NCBI RefSeq assembly: GCF_004000985.1
Contig: NZ_BIMH01000003.1
Coordinates: 124,001-188,000 of the forward strand
DNA from: Paenibacillus validus NBRC 15382
Lineage (GTDB): Bacteria; Bacillota; Bacilli; Paenibacillales; NBRC-103111
Direction of reading: 5' to 3'
DNA length: 64,000 bases
Shown here: positions 19,494-29,202 of the stretch, one piece after another
How positions within the stretch are numbered: position 1 is the first letter of the stretch
Layout: each line of letters opens with the position of its first letter
Program-made: the position numbers and the translations under genes
Notes under the pieces: generated by a model
Databases searched by the model: none
Told to the model about the DNA's origin: nothing
What the model saw: only the letters and a program-made list of their open reading frames with translations

Positions 19494-20762
19494 TTAGTGG
19501 TCAAAATCGCTCTTGGCAAAATAACCTGCCGCGTCAAACGCCATCTCTTCAGGCTCGCCAACAATTTCGATATGCGGAAGCTTGGCGACCTCCGGCAGCA
19601 GCACTTCCGATACGTAGGCATATTTCAAGTGGAGCGTATTAGGAATCCGGACAATGCGGGCCTGCTTTGGTTCAACGCCCCAAGTTGAGCGTAGAGCTAC
19701 ACGCAATGCCTCCCTGTCATTGTCCATGACGATGGGAATCATGGCACGATGCAGGAACGAGCTTGTTATCACATTTTCATTCATAGCCTGTAAATCAATT
19801 TTATGGAACAGCCGCCGTGTGGTCAGATCGGCAAGTCCGATGCCAAGCGCATTTCCGTGCGATGCCTCGCCGAGGTCGCTGGCGATAATATACTTGATCC
19901 GCGGACTGCTCGGTTCCTGCTCGCCCAATATCCGTATGCGGCCAATAATGTTCGTGTCCATACCCGTCCCGCTGTAACTTTTGCCTATCTCGTCAACTAC
20001 CAATACGTCAATATCCTCAACCGGCAGACTGGGCATGAAACTCTTGGATATTCGCAACAGTTCCCTCTCACGAGCCGGAATGTTCTCCGTAGGAACCGCT
20101 TCGATGATCGCTGTTTGATCGAATGCATTCTCGACAATACCAACCCCGAACAGAACATTCAGCTGATCCAGCACGACCTGACCAACCTCAGGCATAATGT
20201 CCCGAATACCGTGAATCCCGTAGCTGTGCAGCAGCAGTGCCTGCTTGTGCTTACCGACGCCTATAGCGGCCATCTTGAGCAAACCGCTCTCGATCCATTG
20301 CGCCGATTTGAAATCGGTATGCATTTTGATCCTTCCGAGCAAAATAAGTCCGTCGCTTGCCAAAATATGATTATCGGCATGTACCGGCATCCCGCTTGGC
20401 GTCGTCCCAATTTGGGTCACATCCATGCAGGATAAAATAGGAGCCTCGCAGAACTCCTCCGTCACGCCGAGACTATGAAGAATTTCAACCTGGCCCTCGG
20501 CCGTAGCCCCGCCGTGGCTCCCCATGGCGGGAATAATGCGCGGTTCTGCACCCAAATCTCGCAGCGCTCTTGCAATGGAGCGGATCATCAAGGCAATATT
20601 GGCAATCCCGCGGCTGCCCGCGGTAATCGCGATTTTCATACCAGGCTTGACTTTATCGGCCAATCCTATCCGTTCCATCTGACGAAATACTTCCGCTTCA
20701 ATGTCTTCTATTACCGGACCGGTAAAGGTTTGTTTAATCTTCACGAGCTTCGGCAATTCCAT
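19494..20762 (-). CDS. LarA-like nickel-pincer racemase/epimerase family protein
   Basis: Member of the lactate racemase superfamily (DUF2088 N-domain), 422 residues, cytoplasmic. The N-terminal half has MGSHGGAT, equivalent to the LarA GTH motif, then GRIKMHTDF, ESGLLKMAAIG and GVGKHKQA, supplying the His-Lys-His set that in LarA holds the nickel-pincer cofactor. The ATG at 20762 follows GGAGG by 8 bases. It is third in an operon with a four-carbon acid kinase and a PdxA2-like dehydrogenase, so a 2-epimerase acting on a sugar acid is more plausible than lactate racemase. No larB/C/E genes occur in this window. Confidence 0.72.
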   Translation of the reverse strand: MELPKLVKIKQTFTGPVIEDIEAEVFRQMERIGLADKVKPGMKIAITAGSRGIANIALMIRSIARALRDLGAEPRIIPAMGSHGGATAEGQVEILHSLGVTEEFCEAPILSCMDVTQIGTTPSGMPVHADNHILASDGLILLGRIKMHTDFKSAQWIESGLLKMAAIGVGKHKQALLLHSYGIHGIRDIMPEVGQVVLDQLNVLFGVGIVENAFDQTAIIEAVPTENIPARERELLRISKSFMPSLPVEDIDVLVVDEIGKSYSGTGMDTNIIGRIRILGEQEPSSPRIKYIIASDLGEASHGNALGIGLADLTTRRLFHKIDLQAMNENVITSSFLHRAMIPIVMDNDREALRVALRSTWGVEPKQARIVRIPNTLHLKYAYVSEVLLPEVAKLPHIEIVGEPEEMAFDAAGYFAKSDFDH

Positions 20763-20779
20763 AGCGTATTCCTCCAAAC

Positions 20780-21775
20780 CTATCTTTTTGGCGCCAGCTC
20801 CACAGCTTGTCGGACCGCTTCCTTTAAGCTTAATTCGTCAGCTATGCCTTTGCCTGCAATATCAAAGGCCGTACCATGGTCTACGCTGGTGCGGATAATC
20901 GGCAGACCGACCGTAATATTCACGCCGGCTTCAAGCCCGAGCACCTTAATCGGCCCATGTCCTTGATCGTGATACATCGCCACGACGATATCGAAATCCC
21001 CGCGCACGGCCCGGAAAAATAACGTATCCGCGGGAAGCGGTCCCTGCACGTTGATGTTCTCCGCTTTGGCCCGTTCCACCGCAGGCACAATCTTCTCTTC
21101 TTCTTCACCATATCCGAACAAACCATTCTCTCCGGCATGCGGATTAATTCCGCAAACGCAAATCCGGGGATCGGAATAGCCCGCTTTTCTCAGCGTGTCA
21201 GCAGCCATTCGAATAACCGAATATACCCGCTCCGGTGTAATCGATTTAACCGCGTCAATGATCCCGATGTGCGTCGTAACGTGAATGACCTTGAGCTTTG
21301 GGGAACTCAGCATCATCGCATAGTCTTGGGTTCCGGTTAAATCGGCCAAAATTTCCGTATGTCCGGGATACCGATGCCCGCCTTTATGTAAAGCCTCTTT
21401 GTTTAAAGGAGCCGTGCAAATCGCATCGATTAGCCCAAGACGCGCCAGTTCGATCGACTTCTCCAGAAAGCGGAACGCCGCATCCCCCGCTAACGGAGAA
21501 ACTTGTCCATAAGGCAAATCGCCGGGAAGCAAGTCCATGTCCAGGCAGTAGACGACACCGGCTTCTCCGCTCGCTTCCTCTACCGAGGAGATCGAACGGA
21601 CACGAAGGCCGGTCTGCAAAAAACGTTCCGCCCGGGTTAAAAATTTAGCGTCCCCAATCACGATGGGGCGGCACTGTTCATGGATGTGCGGATCCTGCAG
21701 CGCCTTCATAATAATTTCGGGGCCTACGCCTGCCGCATCCCCCATCGTAATCCCAATCGTCGGTATATCCATCAT
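20780..21775 (-). CDS. pdxA2: PdxA2-type 4-phospho-D-threonate/erythronate dehydrogenase
   Basis: NAD-dependent oxidative decarboxylase of the PdxA family, 331 residues. GITMGDAAGVGPEI opens the protein, metal-binding His appear in HVTTHIGI and MYHDQGHGPIKVLG. PdxA itself makes pyridoxal phosphate, but PdxA2 paralogues next to DUF1537 kinases act on 4-phospho-D-threonate or -erythronate, giving dihydroxyacetone phosphate. The gene overlaps the kinase by 4 bases. Assignment to catabolism rests on this context. Confidence 0.82.
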   Translation of the reverse strand: MMDIPTIGITMGDAAGVGPEIIMKALQDPHIHEQCRPIVIGDAKFLTRAERFLQTGLRVRSISSVEEASGEAGVVYCLDMDLLPGDLPYGQVSPLAGDAAFRFLEKSIELARLGLIDAICTAPLNKEALHKGGHRYPGHTEILADLTGTQDYAMMLSSPKLKVIHVTTHIGIIDAVKSITPERVYSVIRMAADTLRKAGYSDPRICVCGINPHAGENGLFGYGEEEEKIVPAVERAKAENINVQGPLPADTLFFRAVRGDFDIVVAMYHDQGHGPIKVLGLEAGVNITVGLPIIRTSVDHGTAFDIAGKGIADELSLKEAVRQAVELAPKR

Positions 21776-23145
21776 ATATTCCTCCCGCTGCTAAGTCCTT
21801 GTGCGCCGGTCTGATCGGCAACCCCGCCGCCGCTCATCGGAGAATGCCCCAGGCTCCTGATGGCACGGGCCGCAATAAGCATCGAATGACGATGGCCAAA
21901 GGCGCCGGCTTTCGTCACTATAGGCATCGTCCATGCGCCCTCTGTCAAACAGAGCGGAAGCCCCTCTTCCACTTCATCGATGATCCGTAAGCTGCGGACA
22001 CCCAGGTGCTTGCATGTGCGATAGGCGATGTCTCCACCGGTTAATACAGCTCCCGCTAGCGATCCTTGCGACATAATGGCCGCTGCCAGCTTGCCCATGC
22101 CGTCGGCAATCCGATCTCCCCCATCCATGCCGCCGATGCCAGACTCCTGCAAGAACGCTTGAACCTGATTGCGCTTGGCGGCGGATACATCCGTGGAGAT
22201 CACTACGCTTTTACCGGAAGCGATGCACTGCTTCGCCTTGCTGCTTATCGTTTCGATTTCCAGCAGTCTGTCATTTCCTTTATCCCCGTTCGCTTCGTCC
22301 AGAAATATCAGGGGGTCGATCAACAATGACTCAAATCCATCCTGCTTCAGACATTCAACCTGCCCGAGCGTCACGGCGCTGACGCTGCCGGCCATCACTA
22401 ACACAGGAGGCCCCCCGCTGCCCTCCGTCGGCTGTACCGTCTGCAGCATCTGCCGGGGGTATTGCCCGGCCAGCGCCTCGGCAAGCCCTGCCGCTCCAAC
22501 CCAGAGCACCCGCTGACCGGACAGTTCGGCGACAATCTGCTTGATATCGTCTTCCGTTGCGCTGTCAAAGACAACAACGTTTTCTCCCGCACGCTGCAGC
22601 GCCTCGAGCTGGGACAACCACGCCCCGCTGCGAATCGTACTGATTCCGATCTCGCCGATCGAACAGTTCCACTGGCGTCTGATGATTTCGGAGACCTTCG
22701 AATGCGTAACCGGGAATTTGGGATCACGCGAGATCTCGCTATCTTCCAGCAGCTGCTGATGCACCAGTTGATAGCCGCCGACGGTTTTTCTTCCCTTCTG
22801 CGGATAAGCGGGAACCACGATCGCCGCCTTGAACAAGCCCGTTTCCATACATGCTTGAATTTCTTTACCGACATTGCCGCGCAAAGTGGAATCGATTTTT
22901 TTAAATACAATCTGATAGCTGCTCAAATCGATCGATTCGAGCAGCCGTCCCCATTTCCGGTAAGCCTCCTCCGGCGATAATGAGCGACTTTCCACATTAA
23001 TTACACATGCTGTGCCTTCTGATGCAGGATCAGGTAGTTGGCAATCATCGATGCATACCACCGTAGGGATTCCGTGTTTAGCAAACTGAACGCCGGAATC
23101 GTTCGCCCCGGTCAGGTCGTCTGAAACAATTATGATGTTGTCCAC
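21772..23145 (-). CDS. dtnK: Four-carbon acid sugar kinase (DUF1537/OtnK-DtnK family)
   Basis: ATP-dependent kinase phosphorylating C4 of threonate or erythronate. The N-domain starts VSDDLTGANDSGVQFAKHG, and the C-domain has VLVMAGSVSAVT and a glycine motif VLTGGDIAYRTCKHLG. Of two nearby GTG codons I took 23145, which has GAGGTGAGG at normal spacing; 23154 lacks one. It is the first gene of the operon and lies downstream of a large inverted repeat that may bind the PrpR-type regulator. Confidence 0.85.
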   Translation of the reverse strand: MDNIIIVSDDLTGANDSGVQFAKHGIPTVVCIDDCQLPDPASEGTACVINVESRSLSPEEAYRKWGRLLESIDLSSYQIVFKKIDSTLRGNVGKEIQACMETGLFKAAIVVPAYPQKGRKTVGGYQLVHQQLLEDSEISRDPKFPVTHSKVSEIIRRQWNCSIGEIGISTIRSGAWLSQLEALQRAGENVVVFDSATEDDIKQIVAELSGQRVLWVGAAGLAEALAGQYPRQMLQTVQPTEGSGGPPVLVMAGSVSAVTLGQVECLKQDGFESLLIDPLIFLDEANGDKGNDRLLEIETISSKAKQCIASGKSVVISTDVSAAKRNQVQAFLQESGIGGMDGGDRIADGMGKLAAAIMSQGSLAGAVLTGGDIAYRTCKHLGVRSLRIIDEVEEGLPLCLTEGAWTMPIVTKAGAFGHRHSMLIAARAIRSLGHSPMSGGGVADQTGAQGLSSGRNI

Positions 23146-23340
23146 TAGCCTCACCTCTGATTGACATTATGCCCACCGCTCCTTCAAATAAGAACGGATT
23201 ATTCAAACAGCATTGTGCATAAGAGCACGATGTCGCCCGGCTTGATTTTTGCCGTGCGATGACACAAGCGACCTGCTTGGCTTGCAGCTGCCGCATCAGA
23301 TTAAACAGCCGTTTGACCTCATTGCTGGATAAAGGGGCCT

Positions 23341-23378
23341 TTTTGCAACATCGATCATCAGCCAACATTGTTGCAAAA
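23341..23378. promoter_or_regulatory. Candidate operator of the sugar-acid operon
   Basis: TTTTGCAACA (23341-23350) and TGTTGCAAAA (23369-23378) form a perfect 10-bp inverted repeat with an 18-base spacer, about 200 bases upstream of the kinase start. Confidence 0.5.
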
Positions 23379-23495
23379 TGTATTTTTCAAAGCTTATGGC
23401 TTTACTTTATTTCGATTGTATCAGCCGTAGTTACAATTATCAACATATATTTTCCTGTTTATTGTTTTATTTTTAAACAATTTGGCTATGTGAAA

Positions 23496-23520
23496 AGGCC
23501 AGCCGAATGCCGGCTGGCCT
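23496..23520 (-). terminator. Terminator of the PrpR-type regulator gene
   Basis: A 10-bp perfect stem AGGCCAGCCG / CGGCTGGCCT with a 5-base loop; on the minus strand it is followed by TTTTC. Confidence 0.85.
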
Positions 23521-23633
23521 GATCCCGCGAAAATCCCCTCCAACTACACTGGATTCGTCTCCACCAGCGCTGTTTTCTTAAGGGGATGCTCTCCTGCTTA
23601 TGAACTGTTGTTTTTTGCAGCGGTAACCTTCCG

Positions 23634-25499
23634 CTACTCCTGGTTCAGTTTCCTCCATAGCGTTGTCCGGTTTATGCCTAACCGTTTGGCCGTCGTCGAC
23701 TGATTGAAACCTTCCTGCTCCAGAACGATCCGAATAATATCCCGTTCGATCTCCTCCAGCGTCCGGTCTTTGCCGACCAACTGCCGCAATGCCCCCTCCG
23801 GAGCCGGGCGTTCGAAGATCGAGGCAAGAATCGGCTCGGCTTGCTGCATGGTCACAAACGAGCCGTCGCTGGATTCGATCAATACCTTAAGCACACGCTT
23901 TAATTCCAGCATATTTCCCGGCCAATGATAAGACTTCAGCAGCTTCATCACATCCGGCTTAATGCCCAAAACCTGCTTGCCCAACGATCGGTTCATTTCG
24001 GCCAAGTACCAGAACACCAGGTGATCCAGATCTTCGATGAAAGAACGAAGCGGAGGCATATGAATCATGTGCGGCTGCAGCAGAGTGAACAGCTGCCGGT
24101 CAAATTCATTCGCCCTGACCTTCTCCTCCAGATCGTCCGATGTGGAAACGATCAATCGGAACGGGGGAGTGAAACTATAAGCCCCCTCTCCCCGTCGGTT
24201 TGAAGCTTGCAGCATGGCAGCCAGCCTGCGCTGCGATGGCAGCGGAACATACTCGATATTATGAATATACAGTGTCCCCGCTTCCGCTCTGAGTACAAGC
24301 GCATTCTCGTCGCTCTCGCCGCTATCCGAACCAAAGAGCAAGCGGCCTAGCTGATCGGAAGGAGTTAGATCGGCATACAGGACGACAAAGGGCCCTTTAT
24401 GATAACCGCTGCGATTGTGCATCGCTTCGGCCAGCGACCGTTTCCCTGTGCCCGACTCTCCCACGATGACAATCGGATCGGCAAGCTCGCTCCACTGCTC
24501 CGCCCTATCCATGTAGGAAGCTTTAATAAAGTCCGTTTTCACAAAATGCTGGAATTGGCTCGCGGGCGGGGAGAAGCGGTCCTCCTCGGCACGCCGGAAT
24601 TGCTGCTGCAGCAGCCGAATGTCTTCCTTCCGGTAAATGGTGTAGTTCATCCCCCCGTCCGCCATGGGCTTGCCGTAAATTAGCAAGCCCTGATTGTAAT
24701 GGGCCTTGCCGACAACCACTTGAACAAATTCTTCCCCCCTGTCAGCCTCCAGCGAGATTTGGGCCTGCGTTAGGAAGTCCCCCCATTTCATTCGCACAGC
24801 TTGCTCGGCGCTCACCCCGAAGATTTCGGCGGCCGTTTGGTTGTAAAACTGGATAGACCCATCCGCATGCACCCCGATCACGCCTTGTCCCATCGTATTT
24901 AGCAGTTGTTTGATAAAGGCCATTTCCTGATGTTTTTCAAGACGCGATAACACCGTTTCCTTGGCCCGTTCAAGTACTTCGAGGATAGCCTCACGGCCGG
25001 ATGTGATCAGAATCGCCTTCAGTCCGTAGTTCTCCGAGGTAGCCACCGTAATCACGTCGCCAATCACAAGACTCACACCCTGCTCCTTGGCCTGCTGAAC
25101 GGCACTGGCCGCCTGATCCTCGTGATGAATCACGAATTTCATCACCTGCATGTCCAACAGCTCCGCAATCGTGTCAACGCCATTCACAATGTTCGGAAAG
25201 CCGATAATGCCGACCTTACCGGGATATTCCTTAAGAAAAGTCAACGAGCGCAAAATATCATAACCGTTGACGGCAATTTCAATGACAGGGATGCGTACAT
25301 GCTGACGAATCAGCTTAGCCGTTCCCCCGCGGCTTATAATAACGTCATATTTTTGCTGCTCCGCCGCCTTGGCGATCGTTAACCCCTGCTGCAGGTCGCC
25401 AACCTCGGCATGTATTTCATACGGAAGCTCTTCCGCCATATCTTCCAATAAATCCTTCAACCCTCTATAAGGTGCGATAATCAAAAATTTAAACATCAA
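23634..25499 (-). CDS. PrpR-N/PAS regulator with degenerate sigma-54-type AAA+ domain
   Basis: Probable transcriptional activator of the adjacent sugar-acid operon, 621 residues. Residues 1-185 are a PrpR-type N-terminal sensor, 195-290 a PAS domain, about 320-545 an AAA+ domain and the last 40 a Fis-type helix-turn-helix (TTAKRLGINRTTLWRKL). Walker A is intact (GESGTGK, 347-353). The GAFTGA loop expected after LLFG (387-390) is absent and the Walker B region reads TLYIHNIE (409-416), lacking the usual acidic pair. It therefore should not remodel sigma-54 polymerase; it may work with sigma-A, as TyrR-like proteins do. Confidence 0.83.
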   Translation of the reverse strand: MMFKFLIIAPYRGLKDLLEDMAEELPYEIHAEVGDLQQGLTIAKAAEQQKYDVIISRGGTAKLIRQHVRIPVIEIAVNGYDILRSLTFLKEYPGKVGIIGFPNIVNGVDTIAELLDMQVMKFVIHHEDQAASAVQQAKEQGVSLVIGDVITVATSENYGLKAILITSGREAILEVLERAKETVLSRLEKHQEMAFIKQLLNTMGQGVIGVHADGSIQFYNQTAAEIFGVSAEQAVRMKWGDFLTQAQISLEADRGEEFVQVVVGKAHYNQGLLIYGKPMADGGMNYTIYRKEDIRLLQQQFRRAEEDRFSPPASQFQHFVKTDFIKASYMDRAEQWSELADPIVIVGESGTGKRSLAEAMHNRSGYHKGPFVVLYADLTPSDQLGRLLFGSDSGESDENALVLRAEAGTLYIHNIEYVPLPSQRRLAAMLQASNRRGEGAYSFTPPFRLIVSTSDDLEEKVRANEFDRQLFTLLQPHMIHMPPLRSFIEDLDHLVFWYLAEMNRSLGKQVLGIKPDVMKLLKSYHWPGNMLELKRVLKVLIESSDGSFVTMQQAEPILASIFERPAPEGALRQLVGKDRTLEEIERDIIRIVLEQEGFNQSTTAKRLGINRTTLWRKLNQE

Positions 25500-25667
25500 C
25501 GGCCCCCCATGCTCTCAAAAAGCAATGCCGCTTCGCCTATAACGAAGCAATTTCACACTCAATATGATGCAATATTCATCAGTTACATTATACACAAATC
25601 TTTATTTCTTGTCTTTCGTTAATTTAATGTATCATTTCGAAACACAATTTATGGCATACAATTATAT

Positions 25668-25691
25668 AAGGCTTTCGTAACGGAAAGCCTT
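25668..25691 (-). terminator. Hairpin after the SDR gene
   Basis: A 9-bp stem AAGGCTTTC / GAAAGCCTT just past the SDR stop codon; its T tract on the minus strand is poor. Confidence 0.5.
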
Positions 25692-25711
25692 TCAAACTTG
25701 CCTTTATCAGC

Positions 25712-26611
25712 TCAAGTTTCCGTCATCACGCCGCCGTTCACGTGAAGCACCTGTCCCGTTACATAGGAGGAATCGTCCGATGCCAAATAAATGTAGGTCG
25801 GCGCAAGCTCGAACGGCTGTCCGGCGCGCTTCATGGGCGTTTCCAAACCGAACGTTTTTACATATTCGGCCGAATAGCTGGATACGATGAGCGGGGTCCA
25901 AATCGGGCCGGGTGCCACGGCATTGACCCGGATGCCCTTGCTGACCAATTGAAGCGACAGCGAACGGGTGAACGATACGACCGCGCCTTTGGTTGAAGAA
26001 TAATCGATAAGTAAAGGGGCGCCTGCATAAGCGGTAACGGATGCCGTCGATATAATGGTGCTTCCCGGCTTCAAATAAGGAAGCGCGGCCTTCGTTAAGT
26101 AGAAATGGGGAAAAATGTTGGTACGGTACGTATCCTCAAGCTGCTCGTCGGAAATATCCAATATGCTTTCCTGGGGGAACTGGACCGCTTGGTTCAAAAT
26201 AAGCACATCCAGCTTCCCGAAGCATTCCAATGTTCTTCCTACCGCTTCCGCGGAAAAAGCGGGCCGGCGCAAATCGCCTTCGATCAGTAGGCAGCGGCGC
26301 CCGTAACTCTCCACCATGCGCTTGGTCGCTTCGGCGTCTACGCGTTCATACAAGTAAACGATCGCCATATCCGCCCCTTCTTTGGCGAAGCCGATCGCGA
26401 CGGCGCGGCCGATGCCGCTGTCGCCTCCGGTAATCATGGCGATTTTCCCAGCCAACTTGCCGCTTCCCTTGTATTCGGGATTGTCGGATAGGGGTGCCGG
26501 GTTCATCAAGTACTCCAAGCCTGGCTGTACGTCCTGATGCTGCGGCGGAAAAGTGATCGGCACCTGGCGGCAGCGTGATTCATAGCCGTAATAGGGATAC
26601 ATCGGAATCAT
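25712..26611 (-). CDS. Short-chain dehydrogenase/reductase, YhdF/YhxC-like
   Basis: NAD(P)-dependent oxidoreductase of 299 residues with the long N-terminal extension (PITFPPQHQDVQPGLE) seen in general-stress SDRs. The cofactor motif is TGGDSGIG and the active site is Ser with YSSTKG (YxxxK). The C-terminus VTGQVLHVNGG is standard. The ATG at 26611 follows GGAGG by 7 bases; the frame continues upstream without a ribosome site. It is isolated, with no clear pathway partner. Confidence 0.88.
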   Translation of the reverse strand: MIPMYPYYGYESRCRQVPITFPPQHQDVQPGLEYLMNPAPLSDNPEYKGSGKLAGKIAMITGGDSGIGRAVAIGFAKEGADMAIVYLYERVDAEATKRMVESYGRRCLLIEGDLRRPAFSAEAVGRTLECFGKLDVLILNQAVQFPQESILDISDEQLEDTYRTNIFPHFYLTKAALPYLKPGSTIISTASVTAYAGAPLLIDYSSTKGAVVSFTRSLSLQLVSKGIRVNAVAPGPIWTPLIVSSYSAEYVKTFGLETPMKRAGQPFELAPTYIYLASDDSSYVTGQVLHVNGGVMTET

Positions 26612-26804
26612 GGCGAATCCTCCATTGCTTTTATAGTCAAAAGCAGAATATTCGCCCAGTCTCCGGTTGGTGCCCATCATGGTGTATTTTATTTTTGTGC
26701 TAATGAAGAACGCTTTTATGCCGATTCTATTCTGATGCGTTAACATAGGTTAATGATGATCGGCACGAAGCAATCGGCTAAGCGAGACGGGGAACACGCA
26801 AACT

Positions 26805-27560
26805 TTAAATATAATAAGTAAAATCGCCCGGCAGCACCCTTTTTAAGAACTGTTGTGTTCTTTCTTCTTTCGGATCTGTGAAAATTTCCTTAGGGGTCCC
26901 TTCTTCTACTATGACTCCGCCATCCATAAAGATAACCTTGTTGGCTACATCCTTCGCAAAAGACATTTCATGAGTAACAACTAACATGGTCGTTCCTTCC
27001 TTGGCGATATCCTTCATGACTGTTAGCACCTCTCCGACTAATTCCGGATCCAGTGAAGAAGTGGGTTCATCAAATAGAATGATGTCGGGATTTAAAGCGA
27101 CTGCTCTTGCAATTCCAACTCTTTGCTGCTGTCCGCCCGACAATTGACTCGGATAGGCATTATATTTTTTTGACAGGCCCACTTTATCCAATGCTGCTTT
27201 ACCCATCTCATTTGCTTCTTTTTTGGGGACCTTTCTTCCAACAATAAGCCCTTCCGTTACATTTTCTAATGCTGTTTTGTTATTGAACAGATTATAATTT
27301 TGAAATACAAAAGCGATCTTTTGCCTGATTCCATGAATTTGTTTTTTTGATGCTGCCTTAAGATTAACTTCAGTATCTCCGAAGGTGGCCTGCCCTTGAT
27401 CTGCTTTTTCAAGAAAGTTGATGCATCTAAGCAAGGTTGTCTTACCGGAGCCGCTTGGCCCGAGTATTACTACAACATCACCCTTCTCTATTTTCAAGTC
27501 TACTCCTTTTAAAATCTCATTTTTTCCAAATGCTTTATGTACATTTCTAATCTCTAACAC
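26805..27560 (-). CDS. Amino-acid ABC transporter ATP-binding protein (TcyN/GlnQ type)
   Basis: ATPase of a polar amino acid importer, 251 residues. Walker [10 protein letters not shown], signature [14 protein letters not shown] and Walker [15 protein letters not shown] are intact. It is the last gene of a binding protein-permease-permease-ATPase set. The cluster is noticeably AT-rich compared with its neighbours, suggesting it was acquired or comes from a different compositional segment. Confidence 0.92.
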   Translation of the reverse strand: MLEIRNVHKAFGKNEILKGVDLKIEKGDVVVILGPSGSGKTTLLRCINFLEKADQGQATFGDTEVNLKAASKKQIHGIRQKIAFVFQNYNLFNNKTALENVTEGLIVGRKVPKKEANEMGKAALDKVGLSKKYNAYPSQLSGGQQQRVGIARAVALNPDIILFDEPTSSLDPELVGEVLTVMKDIAKEGTTMLVVTHEMSFAKDVANKVIFMDGGVIVEEGTPKEIFTDPKEERTQQFLKRVLPGDFTYYI

Positions 27561-27583
27561 CTTATTTGCCTCCTACTTCATTC

Positions 27584-28297
27584 TCAGGCATTGGCTGTTT
27601 TATACGTTATTAAACGTTTTTCATACCACTTAAATCCGTATTCCACAAGACTACATATAATTAAATATACTAGAAAGATATCGATATAAGCCTCAACATA
27701 GTTGTACCCTACATTGGCCGCCACTTTGGCTTTTAACGTAATTTCTTGCAATGACATTGCATAACCCAACGATGTGGCTTTAATTAGATTGGTCGTTGCT
27801 GTACAAATATTCGGTAATGCTACAACTAACGCCTGTGGAATAATAATTCTTCTAAATGCCTGCACATTTGTTAATCCAACAGACAGCGCAGCTTCCAGTT
27901 GTCCCTTACTTACTATGCTTAATGCGGATCGAAACACTTCTATCAGAGTTGCTGTCGTATATAAGGAAAAGACAATGAACGCGTACCAAATCGGGTTTAC
28001 TTTGTAAATATCAGCTTCGATATTAAACTTGGCAAATAGCGTAGACATCAATAAAGGGACACTGCTGTATACAATAAAAATTTGAACAATAACCGGCGTT
28101 CCTCTTACAAAAGAAACATAGATCTGTGCAACATGATTTAAAACCGGAATTTGATTTATTCTTGTTAATGCACCCAAAAAACCTAACGGTACCGCAATTA
28201 GTAAAGCTACAAATGTAATAACCAACGCTATAGGAGCCCCTGACAATGCTACAAAAAATGCATCCACTAAAAACTCATAATTTAGACCTTCCGACAC
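27584..28297 (-). CDS. Amino-acid ABC transporter permease (TcyM-like)
   Basis: His/Glu/Gln-type permease of 237 residues with about five spans. YVSFVRGTPVIVQIFIVY and the EAA loop GQLEAALSVGLTNVQAFRRI are characteristic. It lies 23 bases upstream of the ATPase gene and 12 bases after its paralogous partner. Confidence 0.92.
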   Translation of the reverse strand: MSEGLNYEFLVDAFFVALSGAPIALVITFVALLIAVPLGFLGALTRINQIPVLNHVAQIYVSFVRGTPVIVQIFIVYSSVPLLMSTLFAKFNIEADIYKVNPIWYAFIVFSLYTTATLIEVFRSALSIVSKGQLEAALSVGLTNVQAFRRIIIPQALVVALPNICTATTNLIKATSLGYAMSLQEITLKAKVAANVGYNYVEAYIDIFLVYLIICSLVEYGFKWYEKRLITYKTANA

Positions 28298-28309
28298 TCT
28301 GTAGCCTCC

Positions 28310-29017
28310 TTATGCGGTTTTTAAAACTTGTTTTCCTTTACTAAATACTTTTTCTAATAGTAGAAAGAGCCGTTCAATAGCAATCGATATGACCCAGTAA
28401 ATCATAGATAATGCAAGATAAGTTTCTAATGCATGGGCATTATAGTTACTTGCGATAATTAGACTCGCTTTTCCTATGACATCTATCAACCCGATTGTAT
28501 ATGCTAAAGATCCTTCTTTAATCAACGCAAGCAAGCTGTTACCGAAGTTGGGTAATGCCACTACAAAAGCCTGTGGTAAAATGATTCTCCTGTAAGCTTG
28601 TATAGGACTTAATCCTACACTTACCGCAGCCTCATATTGTCCTCTGTCTATAGATTCATACGCTGTTCGAATCACCTCAGACATAGCCGCTGCGAATTGA
28701 AGCGAAAAGGTAATCACAACAAATACAATTTTATCAACGTCGTTCAGATCTATGCCGAAACTATTCGAAATTGCCGGAATACCATAATAAGTTAAGAATA
28801 GAAGAACAATAGAGGGCGTACATCTTAATGTTGTTGTATAGCCATAGGCGATTTTCTTGGCCATCTCGTTTTTTCCCATTTTCGCCACTGCTATGATGAA
28901 CCCCAGGAGCGTTCCGAACAGTACAGATAAACCGGCTACCATAAATGTCACTTTTAAAAATGGAAGTAGCATGGGGATGGATTCCAGTATGTATTTCGCT
29001 TCGAAATATTGGCTCAT
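28310..29017 (-). CDS. Amino-acid ABC transporter permease (TcyL-like)
   Basis: Second permease of the importer, 235 residues. It has TTTLRCTPSIVLLFLTYYG in place of the usual RGTP motif and the EAA loop GQYEAAVSVGLSPIQAYRRI. Two different permeases with one ATPase match the B. subtilis TcyJKLMN (Ytm) layout for cystine and related sulfur compounds. Confidence 0.91.
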   Translation of the reverse strand: MSQYFEAKYILESIPMLLPFLKVTFMVAGLSVLFGTLLGFIIAVAKMGKNEMAKKIAYGYTTTLRCTPSIVLLFLTYYGIPAISNSFGIDLNDVDKIVFVVITFSLQFAAAMSEVIRTAYESIDRGQYEAAVSVGLSPIQAYRRIILPQAFVVALPNFGNSLLALIKEGSLAYTIGLIDVIGKASLIIASNYNAHALETYLALSMIYWVISIAIERLFLLLEKVFSKGKQVLKTA

Positions 29018-29202
29018 ATTTCGCCTCCATTCTCGTTCACTGCTTTAAAAAAAGCTAATAACCCTATAATTTCAGGGTCTTTAATCGCAAAAAACTTGCC
29101 ACTCTTTACATATTAAGGTTTATTGAGGTTACCCCACACCCCATTCCCTTAATAAAGTGACAAGCTGCGACCTCAAACATTTAGTTCGATTAACCATTGC
29201 TG

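Larger units (their letters stand above)
23155..23633. other. Intergenic region between kinase operon and its regulator
   Basis: No gene is supported here. The interval contains a 10-bp inverted repeat (23341/23369), an AT-rich stretch suited to a minus-strand promoter, and the regulator's terminator near 23496. I saw no convincing -24/-12 sigma-54 promoter ahead of the kinase gene. Confidence 0.6.

Noticed and set aside
23155-23633. Sigma-54 promoter ahead of the kinase operon
   Set aside because: No GG-N10-GC type -24/-12 pair at a reasonable distance, and the regulator lacks GAFTGA.
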